Origin: Larimichthys crocea
Taxonomy: Eukaryota; Chordata; Actinopteri; Sciaenidae
Assembly: GCF_000972845.2 (NCBI RefSeq)
Contig: NC_040033.1
Coordinates: 5,050,241 to 5,114,240 of the forward strand
DNA: 64,000 bases
Direction of reading: 5' to 3'
In this document: piece after piece, positions 24,339-39,700 of the stretch
Position numbering within the stretch: the first letter of the stretch is position 1
Layout: each line of letters begins with the position of its first letter
Program-made: the position numbers and the translations under genes
The notes under the pieces: generated by a model
The model's database searches: none
What the model saw: the letters and a program-made list of their open reading frames with translations, nothing else
What the model was told of the DNA's origin: nothing

Positions 24339-24720
24339 ATGATCGTTTGCAACGTGAGCCTAATCTGTACGCACTGTCCCGGCGGAGGAGATGCCGGCGT
24401 TACGGCGACGGACGCGTACGGGGAGGTATCCGGTTCTGTCCCTCCTCCGACCCTGAGCCCGAGGGGGCACCTGGTGGTGGCGGTGTGCCTCGGTTTCATC
24501 GGCACCGTCGGGTTCCTCAGTAACTTCCTCGTGCTGGCGATGTTCTGCCGGTACCGGACTCTGCGCACGCCCATGAATCTCCTGCTGGTGAGCATCTCTG
24601 TGAGCGACCTGCTGGTCAGCGTGCTGGGCACTCCGTTCAGCTTTCTGGCCAGCACCCAGGGGCGGTGGCTGATCGGACGCGTTGGGTGCGTTTGGTACGG
24701 GTTCGTTAACGCATGTTTGG
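24339..24720 (+). CDS. tmtops: TMT opsin coding exon 1 (residues 1-127 plus one base)
   Basis: It encodes the extracellular N-terminus (MIVCNVSLICTHCPGGG), helix 1 around residues 45-70, helix 2 around 80-103 and the start of helix 3, with the disulfide cysteine in GRVGCVWYG. The donor is GTAAGC at 24721. The exon ends with the first base of a glycine codon completed by exon 2. Confidence 0.95.
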
Positions 24721-27700
24721 GTAAGCAGCTGTTTTCACTTTGTGTGAATGATCAGAAGAACACATATTATGTCAGGTTTGAGTCTAATATGTCCTCTTAA
24801 TGTCTTTTCTAAGAGTTGGAAATGGGATGAAATATTGACTTTTCTCAAGAAATGTTGCTGGAAGTGTAAAAATCTCGTCTCCTTTGGACTGAAAGCACCA
24901 ACAGTCTCATCTAATTGTCAGTAATTCATCAGTTCCTCGTCTTTAAATTGGAATTTAAGCTCCAAAATTGACTAAATTCATGATTTCCAGGCTTATCAGC
25001 AGCACTCTTCCTTTATAATATGTCATTTTCTTGCTGTAGCAGCCTCCGGCAGCATGAATTAAAATCCATTTCATTCTGCAGTTAGTTTAAATTAAATTCT
25101 TATAGGAGGAAAGTAATGTGCTGTTCAGTGCTGATTATGTTCCAGCTCTGCTCTGAGCTTGCAAACCGAATCCCCTCCATGAATAATATGATACACTGAT
25201 GTGTCAGAAGTCAGGTTTAGTCTTGGAGGAAACTTTGAAGGGAGAAAAAAAAGGTATAAAACATGGAAAATGCATTTCTGATCGTCTTACGTAATAAATC
25301 TGCTTCACCAGTGCTGGGATCAAACCTGTGACCTTTTTCTGTTTCGGGGCAATCACTCCAACGACTGTCACAAACTAATTACCGCCTCTCTGCTCAAGAC
25401 ACTAGGATCCTAATTTTCTAGACATTAGAGCGAGAAAACCAGAGGAGAGAGATGATGAGTGAGGGGGGGGGTGCTCATCAGCGTTTTCATCCAATAGACG
25501 TTTTCTCTCCCTCTCTTCCCCCGAGGGACCGTGACTGCAAATGTAAGCGAACAATCAATCTGTTAATAAACTTAAGTACAGACATCAGCTCTCCTTTACT
25601 CACCTCTTCATCATCTGTCCCTGTTTCTCTCGATGCTCTCTGGAGTCGTGTTGTTCTTAAATCTGTTGTTTTCTTGTTGAAGTCTGCACACGGTCATTTT
25701 CTCTGTGGAGTCATGCAGTCAGCTGTCGGCATTGCTTTCCAATTTGGTTGTATTCTCTTCGGATCCTCGACTTTCTGTGAGATCCTGTAAGATGTTGTTG
25801 CTCCGATTGTGTTTTCTCTCTGGAGTCTTGACTCGCAGTGAGATGTCGTTGCTCTCAGGGTCAGTTGTGTTCTGGACCTGAAATCTGTTTTTCTGTCTTT
25901 TCATCAAATTGAAGGATTACGGCTAACTCCTTCAATAACTCCAATATACAGCTCCTGACAGGGTCAACAGCTTTCTAACACAATCCTGGATGCTACAAGC
26001 ACTTCTTTCAAAACACTGACAATCCCCATGGTGACAAGACATACAATTTTTGCTTGTTGTGGGATAGATGTATAGAATAAACAAGCAATAACCAACAGCA
26101 TCAAAACTGTATGTGAGAGAATCAGAGAAAAATACCTTTATGAGATACTTTAGAGGTTTTATTGTGGAGTGAGTTGGTCATTGGCGCTCTGGAGTGCAGA
26201 GGTGGGCACGGTTAGCATGAAATATTCATGTGAGTTGTGAATGATTGATGACAGTTGGGTCAGAATTGATCAGATAGTAGAGAGAATGAAACTCAGCCCA
26301 GGCTGGAAACGTCTAGAAATGACCTCCAGGGTCAAGTTATTTCACACTGTACTCTGGGTGATGGTGCACAGGTGTTACGCAAGAAGGAGTAATAGTCATT
26401 AGTGGAGCTCAAACAATCAGTAGAAGAACTGAAGTATTTTTGTAATCCATTGATTTTTCAAGCACAAATTCAAAACATTCACCGGTTCCTGCTCTTCCAT
26501 GGTGATGATTTGTTGCTTTTCTCAGTTTAATAGCTCTATAAACTGAATATTTTTGGGTTTCGCCCCGTTAGTCAGACAAAACAAAGACGTCTTCTTGGGC
26601 TTCAGGAAACTGAGATGTGCATTTCTGCACAAGACATTTTGTACATGTAGTATGGAAGCCCCAAGCGGTCTTACATTCAAACATTTTATGTCCACTGTCT
26701 CGTGATAACAAGTTAATTTCATTTGTTTTCTCATCATCCCTCAGATCAAGAGTTATTGAGGTCGAAATAACAAATGTTATTCTGAAATGACGGGATCATA
26801 ATTTTCTCGAAATCTCAAGATTTTTGTTGCCAAGATAACGACATAATTCATTTGAGATCTCGAGAAAACTCAAAAAAGATTAGTCTATTATTTTCAATCA
26901 TTGCAGGAATCAGTGTAGCAATGTCAGGAGTAGGAGAACGCTGCAGTTGAAACGACTAAATGTAAAATGTTCAGTGCTTCTCAGCCGTTTATTGTAATTA
27001 TAGAACGAATTAATTAACGTGATCGGGATCAGGATTAGCAGCATAAAATAGATGGATGGATTAGCCAATTAAAAAATTATGAATTGAATTCAAATCTTTT
27101 GCCAAAATTGATACTTGGCCATGATGAGATAATGAGCTTATGATTACTTTGTTCAGTCAGTCCTGTGCAGAGATACTGGATCACTTACGGACCTCATGAA
27201 ACAGAAATGGACCTGATCAAGTCTCTCCTTTCACCTTATTTCTTTCAGAGAGATGGAATCCAGTTCATTTGTTAATTCCCTAATGAAACATTGTCCGCCC
27301 CGCTGCAATTACCCAGACTGTATCGAAGCTACTGTACCGTGCAGTCAGGGCTTCGTCAGGTCACCAAGGCTAGAATAAGATATTCTTCATGAGGTCACAG
27401 AGAAGTCTTTCTTTTCTCCTGAGGATGCGTGAAAGTTATAGGTAATATCTGAAAGAAAGACAGAAGGTTATTAGTTGGCAGTCTTTTGGGTGCTGGCATG
27501 AAGAGAAGGAAGTAAGGAAGGCAGGAAGCATTTAGTGGTTACTTAGAGAAATCTAAGACTTCACTTAGTGAAGACGGAAGGACTTTCTCCGGCTTTTGTT
27601 GGTGAAACTATGTGGAAACAATTAGAGAAAACCCCATGCACAAGTCATGTACTTGTAAACACTGTCCATACTGTGCAGTATAAGTTGCTGAACATCAAGG

Positions 27701-30700
27701 TCTCTGTGTTACAGAGTGATCTGTTTCACTATGGAGGAAGGTTCTTTTCATCCAAAGACATCATCTATAATCCAGGACAACGTCATCTGGGAAAATCAGG
27801 TTTCACGAATCCCGAATACGATCATTTATATACATGACATTCAGGAATATCAGATCACGGCAAAAGGACTTGACGTTAGTGCATGTTAAATTCTTCCTTG
27901 TGCAGCATCTTGGTAATACTGGTCTGAAAAAGTTGGATCTAAAACAAGAAAGAAAGAGAAAGAGGAAAGAGAAACAAAGAAAAGATTGGGATGAGATGGA
28001 GGGAGAACGAGCACAAAAGCGGGAGACAATGAGAGATGATTAGCTCCTGTGCTGACTCAGACCTTGGACATTGGGTCATTCATTTCACCGTAAATCTATT
28101 CCGCACCGCTCCGGAGTTGGGTGAGGAAGAATCAGGCTTCAGGTGAAAAACCCATTAAAATGCATGCTGGGGAACCAAAGTGGGCCGTTTTGAATCAAAG
28201 CCAAAGTTAGGGACTGATACATTTCCCCGTCCCAGAATCCCCACCAGGCTCTGTGCAATCATTGCAGGAAATGATTGAGAAGTCATCGTGCTGCTGAGGT
28301 AGCAGACCGTTAATATTAAAGAAATCCACCAAAGCAGACAAGAGGACGAGAAGAAGGAAGTCAAAAAAACAAAACATCAAAGCCACACTAATCATTTTTT
28401 ATATTAAAATCTTAAAAACAAATGCGTAACGTGAGATTATTTCCAGCTCTCTTGTGTTTTCACCACAAAAAAAAGCTGTAGCTGATCCACTGTGTGCTAC
28501 CGGCACAGCACCAATGACAGAACAACCAAGTAAGGCACGATGCCATCTCCAGATTCCCAGTTCTCTGCTGACCTCGCCTAATTTTACCATCCTGCTTCCA
28601 TCCATGAAAAATGATATCCACTAGCTGGTTAATATCGCTGACTGTGAAGCTAAAGAGACATATATTCCAAAAAGAAAGAGCTCATCAAGTGACCAGTTCA
28701 CCATATCAACTTTGTGCCACTTGAATGGCCAAAAAATATTTGAATGCAGCTTTAAAATAAGTATTATTGATTTGCTTTCTGAAGCACATTTTTAGGTCAC
28801 TGGTTCCCGGTGCCCCCTTCTCATTTTGTTTCCTTTAAAGACTTTTTCACAAAGAATCCAAATATCTTAGTGACCCCTCAGCTTGACTTCTTCGGTGTAC
28901 TCCTCAAACTCTTACATGATATTGTAGGTTATGTAACATAGTTTTATGAACAGTCTTGGATACAGGTGGGGTTTTCTCAAGCACACTTCAGCTGCCAGCT
29001 TGACTCCTCTGTTTTTTCTAACTCCAACATGTTGGATTTGAAAAATGTCTGACTTTGGCGACTCCTAGTGGTCAAAAATGACATACAACTTATTCAATCA
29101 GAATAATTTAAGATATGCTATACTTGAAAATGTTTTTATTGACTTGTTTCCCCTTAATAATTCTTTATAACTTGTCATCTTTTATTACTTAATACAGAAT
29201 GTTAAAGAAGTGTTTGACTCATGTGCTTTATTTAATGTGCATCAGTAACGAATAGAGAGCTCTTAACTCTCTTCATCTACCTGCAAGGACACACACACAC
29301 ACTCTTGACTGATATCCAGTGTGTACAGACTTACATAAAATCATTTCTATTACTCGGCACTCTTTGCTGTTGCTGTCCACACACTGTGCGCCCACAACTC
29401 CAGACCCATCTGCACCAAACCCGTCCGTCATTGTACACGAAGGTGCCGTGATTACCTCCATTACACCGAGTCTCTCACGGACACTTTGATTAGAGTCGGA
29501 GTACCCTTGGACCAGCACTTTAGGCCGTACGTGCTGATTAGCTCTGATTTGAGACTCGGTCACTTCAGCAGCGATTTACTGCAACAGAACACCTTCATCG
29601 ATTAAGCAATTAACTTGTGGAGAAAGACTTCATGTGGCTGCGCTGTCGTCTGCCTCCTATCTGATGGAAATCAGTGTTACTGTGCAGCGTGAACGGGGTG
29701 CAGCCACTGAGGATGTTGGGATATAATTAGCTCGGCGTACAATCACCACACTCTAATTATTACAGAGTTTAATTGAAAATGCGATAGTAAGTAAGTGAAG
29801 TAATCTTCCAAATATTTGACAGGTCCTGGTTCTTAAATGTAGTATTTGTTGTATTTGCTGCTTTTTTAATGGTTGGTTAATCATGACATGATGATGAAAA
29901 TGACCATTAATAGTATTTGTTTTGGTATTTTTCTGCAAAATGCAAATAATAACAAACCCTAACCCTGAATCATAAATGAAACAAAATTAGGAAAGAGCCA
30001 GGATGAGACGTCCTTACATAGATAAATGTCAAACCTCTCCAAACCCATTAGTCAGCAATTTAGTTTGTGTTTTCAGGACTAAAGGCATCATTTTAGAGGC
30101 ACTATTAATGTAAACAAAATGAAAGAAGAGAAGCAAAAAGCTGCAAATTGAAGCAAACAAACACAAATTTGTGTTTATTCTGAGTTGTAGGACAGATATG
30201 TTTGGATCTGTTGGTGCTGAAGACCAAAACAAGCAGAACTCTTGGATCCAAGCTCATTGTCTTGCAGTGAACGATGCTCATAAATCTGACCTTACTTTGT
30301 TATTTTTCTCCCCCTCAGGCATCGTCTCCCTGATCTCCCTCGCCGTTCTGTCCTACGAGCGTTACTGCACCATGATGGCACCCACTATGGCCAGCGGCAG
30401 AGAGTACCGCCCGGCGCTGATCGGGATCTGCTTCTCCTGGATCTACTCTGTGGTCTGGACTGTACCTCCTCTGCTGGGCTGGAGCAAATACGGACCCGAG
30501 GGTCCCGGCACCACCTGCTCGGTGGACTGGAAGACCCGGACGCCAAACAATATCTCCTACATCATCTGCCTGTTCACCTTCTGCCTGGTCCTGCCGTTCT
30601 GCGTCATCTTATACTCTTACGGCATGCTGCTGCACACCATCAGACAGGTGAGGAAAACATGAAGTGAGAGCGAGTTGAAAGAGAAAGTGTCGAATAGATT

Positions 30701-33700
30701 GAGATAGGAAGTGTATTTATTAGTGCTTCAAAAGCACAGCAGCAGTGCACTCCTTCATCTGAAGCCTGATCCACTGAGTTCAATCAGGAGCTGTGACGTT
30801 GACAGCAGAAGGAATGAATGAGTCTGAGTTCAGACATTTCAAAGATTTGACTTTGACAGCTGAGGAATGAATCCACGCGTCAGATGATCGCAACAACCTC
30901 CGTCTCGGCAGAGTGGTTTATTAAAGCTGCCAACACCAATTTATTCTTTTGTCGTCGCTGCTTTACGCCGTTTCTAACTCACAGAGACGCTTGGGACAGA
31001 CGGCCACCGTGAGATTTTAAAGCGTCTGAAGCCATGTCCCTATTACCAGAACGTAATTTACACCTTGAAGCCAGAACAGCGGGCGCAAAAGAAGCTCAGA
31101 CACGATCCGATATCTGGACGACAGCTGAATTCAAATCCTCTAATTGTCTTAACTGGTAAAATACCGGATTTGATCATGTAATCCAAAAAGAAAACTAGTT
31201 TTTCAAACAGGAAACATGCTTGATTTTGTTCATGTTTCATGTGAGAGGGAGCGAATATTCGTATGCTGGAATATATAATGTGAACGTATCTTTACTCTGC
31301 CACCCACCACCTCAGCCTCTTTCTCATATGTTAACCTCTTTGTCGACTTTACTCACATTTAAGGTTATGCCTGCAGAAACCTTGTTAGTCGGTCAGGTCG
31401 TTTGCATCTCAAACCGAAGGGTTTGTTACCAGGGTGCTCTTTATATAACACGAAGTTGTTTGTGCCGAGCTTGCTCTGAAATAACTCAATAATAAGTTGG
31501 GGAATAGTTTAAGAACAGGAGCAGAGAGCAGCACAGAGTCTTTGTCCACAGGCTGGTGTTAATGACAGGATTACAGACGACTGTCTTCATTAGACTCCGC
31601 CGAGGCGCTTCAATAAGCCTCAAGGCCTCGAGACCTTCACTCCCACTGGTAGCTAATCACAACGGACAAAAACTCTTAATTTAGCTGTTCGTGTGTGTCT
31701 GCGTGGTGTACCAGAGCGTGCCTTTGTATTATTTCTTTGTGCGTGTGGGTTTTAATGACCCGAGGAAGAGTTTCTTACAAATTATACACGTTGGTCTTTG
31801 AAAGTTAGACTCAGTATAACTTGAACTATAAACGGAAAAAGGTAATAATGTGATAAAGGGTTTGAAAAGACAAAAGTTATGTAACTGGATGAACAGATAA
31901 ATGACTTTATATCAGTGTGCTTGACCTTGTTCTTCTGCTGATGATAAACGATCTCCTTCATTGTTAATCTGTTTAGCGGCTCCATGCATGCAGAGTGTCT
32001 GGTTGTGCGTCACATGTCTCCTCCTAACTTTGTGTGGTATAGTTAAATGTGTTTGTTCACACTCTCACTCTGTTCCTTGCCTGTGAGCCCCGCTGGATGT
32101 TGATGTGTCGATGCTGTTTGCACAAGAATTTAATTTGCCACACCATTTGCTGGTTCATGTGCCACGCCACTGTGGGTTTGTGGAAATGACTGCGGGCACA
32201 CAGTGTCACACAGTATATTAAAATTATAGAAACATAACTGAATAGAGTTAGATTTTAGTGCTTACTGGAGGATGTGAAAAAGAAGATTACCTCTTTCATT
32301 TCTTCCAGTTGTATGAACATTAAATGGTGCATTGTGCAACGTCTGTTGGACCACAACTTTGGTCTAGTCTGAAATATCTCGACAATATTTGAATGAATTG
32401 CCTCTAGAGAGGATGAGCCATATTGGCTTTTAGTGATCCCTGACATTTATCACTTATTCAGTGAAATGTTGCAACATTTACTGGATGGCAAAATGTGCTT
32501 CAGGTTCCAAGAGGATACATTTGAGTCTGCAGGTCCCCTGACTTTTCCTTGTCACCACTGGGTTGACATTTATGTGAAATGCTCAACAACTGTTGGGTGG
32601 ATTGCCCTGAAAGTCATCCTCGTGATGAATTGTAACACTTTCATTCACAAGATTTCGTTTTCTCCAATAATTCAGTTTATGAGAATGTTTCACGTAAGAT
32701 ATGTACAACCTCACGTTTTTCAGTTCTCTAGTGGATTAAAGTACAGAAAGTCTGATCACTGATATAAATTCACAGTACACATTGTTTTCTTTCACTATTT
32801 TTTAAAGATGTTTGTGACAGTCAGATAGAACAAAGTATAAATTATGTTCAAGGGAAACATCCGCAAGGAAAGCAAGGAAAGCAAGACCCAACAAAGATTA
32901 TGAAAGAAAAAACCAGCAGCAAGTTCAGTCAGCGATGGTGATTTATGTCTTCTCAGGAACAGAACCATTGCTTCCTGCTCAGTGTAAGAGACGATTTTCT
33001 GTAGTTAAAGATGATTTTCCATCATGCCAGACACCTAAAATCAATTTGAGCAATTTCCACACACTAGAAAATCGGATGTTTTTCTCCATCGCAGCCTGAA
33101 TTCGACCTTTTTTAGACTGATGAGATTGGTACATTTTCCTCATTTGGTGCAGTTTGCAGAGTGACAGCTGAATTCGCATCTGCTCGAAGTTGTCATTAAA
33201 ACACCTTAAGATACAGGGAAGAGGAACTGAGAGAGAAAGTGACTCTTCGGATTGAGCCGATGATGCGTTGCAAATTAATTAAACTGAGAAACTGAGGAAA
33301 GCAGATGTAGTGAGGAAATCTCTCAGCGTCCTGCTTCCTGTCAGTGTCAGATTAAGATGGGTGGCAGGTAGGTTGATGGATCCTCGTAGGCGTAGAGGAG
33401 AAGATTTGCAGAAATAAACCGAGAGATAGTTGAGGGTGAAGAGGACTGTGATTATTTCAGACTGGCGGCCAGCCACTTTTTCCCCTCAGTTTTTAACTGC
33501 AGCGTTGGATATGGTCACACCAGCCTGTCTGTCAAGATTATTCAAGATTAAAGTTCATGTGTGTTTGTTGATGCTCTTTCTACGACTGAAGAAGCCCTAA
33601 AGAATCTTTCCTGACGCTTTATAGATGAATGATGTTACTTTTGTGCTGGCAGGTTGTAAAAATCTCTGGCATCTTGACGACAATCCTCATAAAAGTCTTT

Positions 33701-36700
33701 AAAAAAAACATTTATCACTGCTGACTTGATGGGTTAATCGAAAGTGGTCACTATGAGCATTTGTTATTGACTTTACTGTTGACCGGTAATATAGATTTTC
33801 TAAGCTCGAAACTCAAAAATTGCTCTATAAATGGATTACTGTTGATCTATGGTATTATAAAGTATTAGAGTATATAAGTATTAGAAATGATTTATTAATA
33901 TTTAAAAAAGTCATTACAATTTTTAAACCCTTTTGGTGCCTAATGAGAGATAGAGTAATGGAGTACTTGGATTTTTGCCGTACCTCAGAGATCAACCCTT
34001 GGTCCTTTAGTTTTCTTCAAGATATGGTTTGATATTTAGGTTAAAAACAATTCATATGTGTCAGTTTGACCCTCAATTTTACTGTTTCGAAAGTAGTAGA
34101 GTATATAAGTACATTTAGTTTTGATTTCACATTGTAAAACTTTGTTTTCAGAGTTGTCAGAGGGCCTGAAGCCAGACAGATAACTTTCTTTGTCTTACAA
34201 AATAGTTTGCATTTACATGTGTTTCGTCTTGCTTCGAGCTGTTCTACAACACACAAAATCCATAGCTACCAGTGATCCAACTTCAGGCTATTCATCCAAA
34301 TGAGAAAACTGATAAGAAACTAATTTTATTAAAACAAACATGTTGCCTGGATCGTAAAACAAGAATTGCAACAGATAACCGCTTCGGTTAATGAACTGAT
34401 AATCATTCTAATCATTTTCATCTCACAGCTTTATTACGACGCGATAATTTAATTGTCTAATCTTGTGTGAGGATCTTTGGTAAAATTGTTAATTAGCCCC
34501 ACAACAAAATACAAATCTCTGTGGAGAAAGACGAGAAAATGCTCAAGGTGAACAAGATTGGCATCGGATGGGGAGCGTGTTTAGTTTTGCTCTGCTGTCT
34601 GGAGTGTGTGTTTTGGGTTTGCATGCGTGTACTGTTGCCTCTCAGCAGCCTAGGTGTAAGGTTATGTGGGGGTAAGATTATCTCCTGCTTACACAGCATG
34701 CATTTTTCACACTTGGAGGGCACACATCTGTGCACACTCATGAGCTCATCCCAGAGTTCTGCACAATGTGATTTAATCACTTTCTTCGGGCTTTAGCAGT
34801 TTTTCTTCTCGTTATAAACTTTGTTTTCATTTGGTCTTCATAATCATCTTTTTTTTAATATTTTGGCAGTAATGCACATTATGATCCTGTTAGCTGGTGT
34901 ATGTTTCTCTGTCTGAATGATTCCCTTTCTTTATAGCACAGATATTAGGCTAAAAGCTCTGACTTCTTTTGCTTTTTTAAAGATTGATCTGCATCAGTGC
35001 TTGTAGTACAGCGATAGATCCACTATAATGTCTAATCGAAAAAGTAAGCGCACCACAGTGTTGACCACATAAAGATATAAAGTGTTCCAGCTGACTTACT
35101 TTAAAACTAAAAGTCTATTTCGAACAATATATTTCACTTACACAAGATAAAACAGAAGCTTTCCCAAGGGAGCATGGCGAACATTTAAATTTAGACAATC
35201 CACCTTCAAGACCTAAATATGTCAGTAATATATATAAATAAAGAAGTAATAAATAATTAAGGCTACGTGTCATTTACTTAAATCACCTGGAAACAGGTTT
35301 AAAACACTTCCACATTGGCTTCACTTCACAGACTCGGAGGCTCTATCCACTAATTATAAACTGTCACTGATCCAAGCTTTGAGCAGTCATGTTGGGACAC
35401 AACATTCATTTCTACCTTGGCTCAGCTGAGAGATTTGGACGCAGCTGATAACTGTTAGCAGTTTCACTTTCCTGACAATGTCATTGCCTTTGCATCTGAC
35501 ACCTCATCCCATCCTGGGACCACCACTCATATCTGTGTACCGTCCCTCTGGTTCACACCAGTCCTGGTTCTTGCTGACTACAGCAACGGTGGTTACTTTC
35601 TCACTGTCTTGTTCAGTCTCAGGTGGGTAGAGTGGTCTCAGCCATGTGTCTTTGTATAAAAGAGAAAGAAGCTGCTTCATCTCTGACCGTCCTTGTACAT
35701 GAAAAATAGAAGATTACTGTCAAGATTTACTCTTTGTGTGAATATTGCCGAATCTACTCATGCAGCATTAGAACTTTTAGGCATTGATCTTCTCATTGAT
35801 TTCTCTACAAGAAATTAATTAAGCGTTTTCCCCAAAATGTCAAACCATTTGCATGGATTGTTCCTTTTTAACTCTCTTATGTACAGAATCACTGATGTTT
35901 GGCAAACCAGCAAGACGATGGAGCAAGCATGTCATCGTTCATTGGACAGCGCCTCGTCCATTATTGACCCGAAACTGTCGCGTGTCCTAAAATATCATAC
36001 TTTTTGTCACATTCTCTGTATACTGTTAAGAAGAAAGACTCCAGGCAGAGGCCTGAAATGTTCGTGTGACAGCTGACACAGCAGCTGTCACCAGGATGGA
36101 GAGGGTGGATGTGGAGATTTAGTTCAGCAAATCATTGTTCAAACTGTGTGAGCGCAAAAGATCGAGAGCTTATGGAAAAGTTGTCTGCACATTCAAGCTT
36201 CTTTAAGATTTGGTAGGACTTATGTCTAATCTAACACACACCAGTGCATGTTTTAGTCTTAGAAATATAGATTTACTTTAGTTTTTTTGTTGGCAGAATC
36301 ACCTTGCAGAGACTTGAAACCTTTTTCAGGTAGTGATGTGTCAAATTGTTTTTAAAAAATCTCCTCTTGGTGAGTTATTAACTGTTCTCACTGGCGAGTT
36401 ACCTCAATGACCGAACGAACGGTGGACAACGTTCACAATTAGTTATCAACTCTGCACCACTGTCTGCTAAATGAAGTCTATCTTATGTTATACCACCAAC
36501 AAGATAAGGATGCACGTCTTATCTGAGCTCGACTTAATGATTAGTATCCTTGACCAGTGTCGCCAGCTGTTCACTGAGCTGAGGAAAAATGCAAACGAAG
36601 AGAAACTACACAAAAACACTTCAGCGATGAGGGTTATCATTTATTATCTTCACTCTTTCCTCCTCGGCATCCGCCCACCGACTGGCTGATATTAGAGCCG

Positions 36701-39700
36701 TCTTCTTGAAGTTTGGCAACTAATCAAAATGACAAATGAGCGTTTCTCGTATTGTCTGTTGATGTATCACTCGGTATCGGCCATCTATCAGTTCTTGGAT
36801 ATCAGAACATCCTTGAAATTTGCTGCACTGGCATTTAACAAACATAAAACTGATTTTTTTTAGCTGTTTTTAATGGAAACCAATGGCTACACCAAGAACG
36901 CCATAGGCAAAAATATTAAGTTGATAAAAAAGAGAAATATAAAAGTCAACTTGAGATATTTTTGGGAACTTTGTGACTTTAGCTCAAGGGGCTGATGCCC
37001 AGATTTATTTTACACGTTGCATGACAAATTAGCTGAATCGCTCATGATACTTGGTGACTGCTTGAGCAGACGGTTACTTCCCCCTGAAGACAGTTGGCAC
37101 GAGTCGCGCTCGATGTGTCTCTTCTTGTTTCCATTGATGCATGAGTCCAAATGATTTAACTCGCAGCCCAAAACCATCCTACCTCTTCCTGACTCTCATC
37201 TGATTTTTAAATCGTATTACCCAATATCTGAATATTTAAGAGTTTCTTTATGTGATATTTATATCGGCACTCGAGCATTTGCAGCTCCTGGAAATGAAAA
37301 CTTTAATAGATTCAGTTCTGGTTATATATTGATTGATGGATTGATTGTATGTGTGTCTGCTCTCTCTCTCTCGGGTGAGTTTCCAGCAGAAACAGACATT
37401 GAAAATGTCTTTTTTTTGGAAGACTGTGGTATTGTTTTTGCAAATTAGTTTCCTGCAGCGTAAGACAGCAGACTGCAGTCAAATATACTGCATCACTTAA
37501 AAAAGTGTTGGCAGCACGATTAAAGAACCAGATGGGAGGGGTGAGTGCGATTCATCTACAGTACATCTGCAGCAGCACAGCAGGAAGTCTTCTGACACTG
37601 ACTTTTATGGAAGAGTGTTCACAGCGACTCGACAGTTTTGAAGTTGTGGCAGTTGGCTGTGCAGGTGATTTGCATTGTCATCAATTAGTCAGATCTCAAC
37701 TTACATATGTGATGCACACACTCCTGATACTCCCATATGCCCATTGTACTGTAGATTAATATTCATGTATCTTAGCAACCATAAACACACACTTCAAGGG
37801 CCGGTTTCCTAAAATGATCTTACTTACCTATAGTGGATTCCAACTTGCCCATGGTGTAAATGCTAGCATGACTCCCTTGTGATGAGCTGGTGACCTGTCC
37901 ACGGAGTACTCCACCCCGTACCCATCCATGGATGGATGGAAGGATCGATGGATGGTATGTAGTTTATGACCAGTTTCATAAGACTGACTTATTTCTAAAC
38001 CCTCAGGCCATGTTTCCATGGTAACAATCAAATCCTGTGATTAGCTCGAAACACTCGAATGAGAAAATAGGTAAACAAACATTTATGTAGACATCTTTCT
38101 GAATGGGTTCGTCCTCCACTTCGATACTCTACACGGGATAAAATGGCAAGAAGGTCATATCCAATGGTAATTTCTGTTCTGATTGCCCCTCATTAGTTTG
38201 ATTCTTTTCATATATTTGTGGATTTTTCTTCTTACTTTCACTCGACACTAATTGATTTGAGGCAGACGAAAATATCGCATACCTCCCCAGGTGGATGTGC
38301 GGATGAAAGGAAATAAGAAGAGCCTTTGGTTTTCCCATGAAGTTTTGCTGTTGGCTGTCTTACAGAAGGATTATTTGGAGCTGGATCTATTGGACGCATC
38401 TTCAAACAGTTCAACGTTGGCGTTTAGCTTTGGCAGGCAGGCAGAGAGGTGTGAAAGTCTGACTGATCTGCGGTGGAGACGCAAAACAAAGAGATGTTGA
38501 AAAAAGGAGCGAAAACTGTGAAGCAGGAAAGTTAAATAATAAAGTCAAGAAAAAGTTGTAACATCACGAGAAGAGAGTCGTGATATTATGCAACATAAAT
38601 CAACAAAAAAGTCTCAGTATTGTTGCGTGCAATGCATCAATAATGCGTTTTTTACTCTCCCAGGTCCGCAACGTGAGTTCAGTGGTGACCCGCCGCAGAG
38701 AGCAGCGGGTGCTGGTGATGGTGGTCACGATGGTGGCGTGCTACCTGGTCTGCTGGCTGCCGTACGGAGTAGCAGCTCTGATCGCGACCTTCGGCCCTCG
38801 TGACTTCCTGACCCCGGAGGCGAGCATCACGCCGTCTCTGCTGGCCAAGTGCTCCACCGTCATTAACCCTTTCATCTACATATTTATGAACAAACAGGTG
38901 AGCTGTTCTCGGTCACTCTTCTCATTGGTTCATTTGTCTTCTGTCTGTTAAATGTTCTAAAATGTTATTTTACTATGAGATGGAGTCATATATTTTAATG
39001 GTGATGGTGATTGGACACGCCGTTATCATAAACTATGATCTGTTTGATTAAACTCAAGTTTTGTTCAGAAAATATTGTAATATTTTATTTAAAAAACAGG
39101 TGAATTCAACTGTTTCAAAGGTCCAGGCTGGTTGTTGGGCTCTGTAAGAGGTTTCTAATGTAAATTTGAAGGTTTGAAGTTTGTCAAAAGAATATTCTGT
39201 CCACCCCGGCTTATTTATTTAAATTTTGTGACTATATTGTTGAATGTGCATTTTTATATGTAGCCTACTTAAAGAATAAAGGATGTAAGCTTTAATATTA
39301 CATTTGTATGATGCCACTCTGTTGTCTTGTGATTGGTAGGTCTATTTATCTGCTCACATATTTAGTCTGGACTTCACTTCAAACCTTTTATCGTCACTTT
39401 CACTGGTTGAAATAAACAAGCAACAGACAAAATAAAAATCAGAATGAGGATTTGGTTTTTACGCTCAAGAGTGACAAGAAACGAAGTGAGAGAAAATAAA
39501 AAACAAGCAAAGGAAAAGTGAAGAATCATAAATATGAAAAATCAAATTTTTGGTGCAGTGTGTAAGACTTAGAGGACTTTTATATCTACAGACACACCGG
39601 GTCCTCTTCTGTTGAGTTTCTACAGCGGCCTTTCATATTTTTCATTATTTAACTGCACCACCAAATGCTACACACTGGACCTTTAATGTTTCCCCCTGCA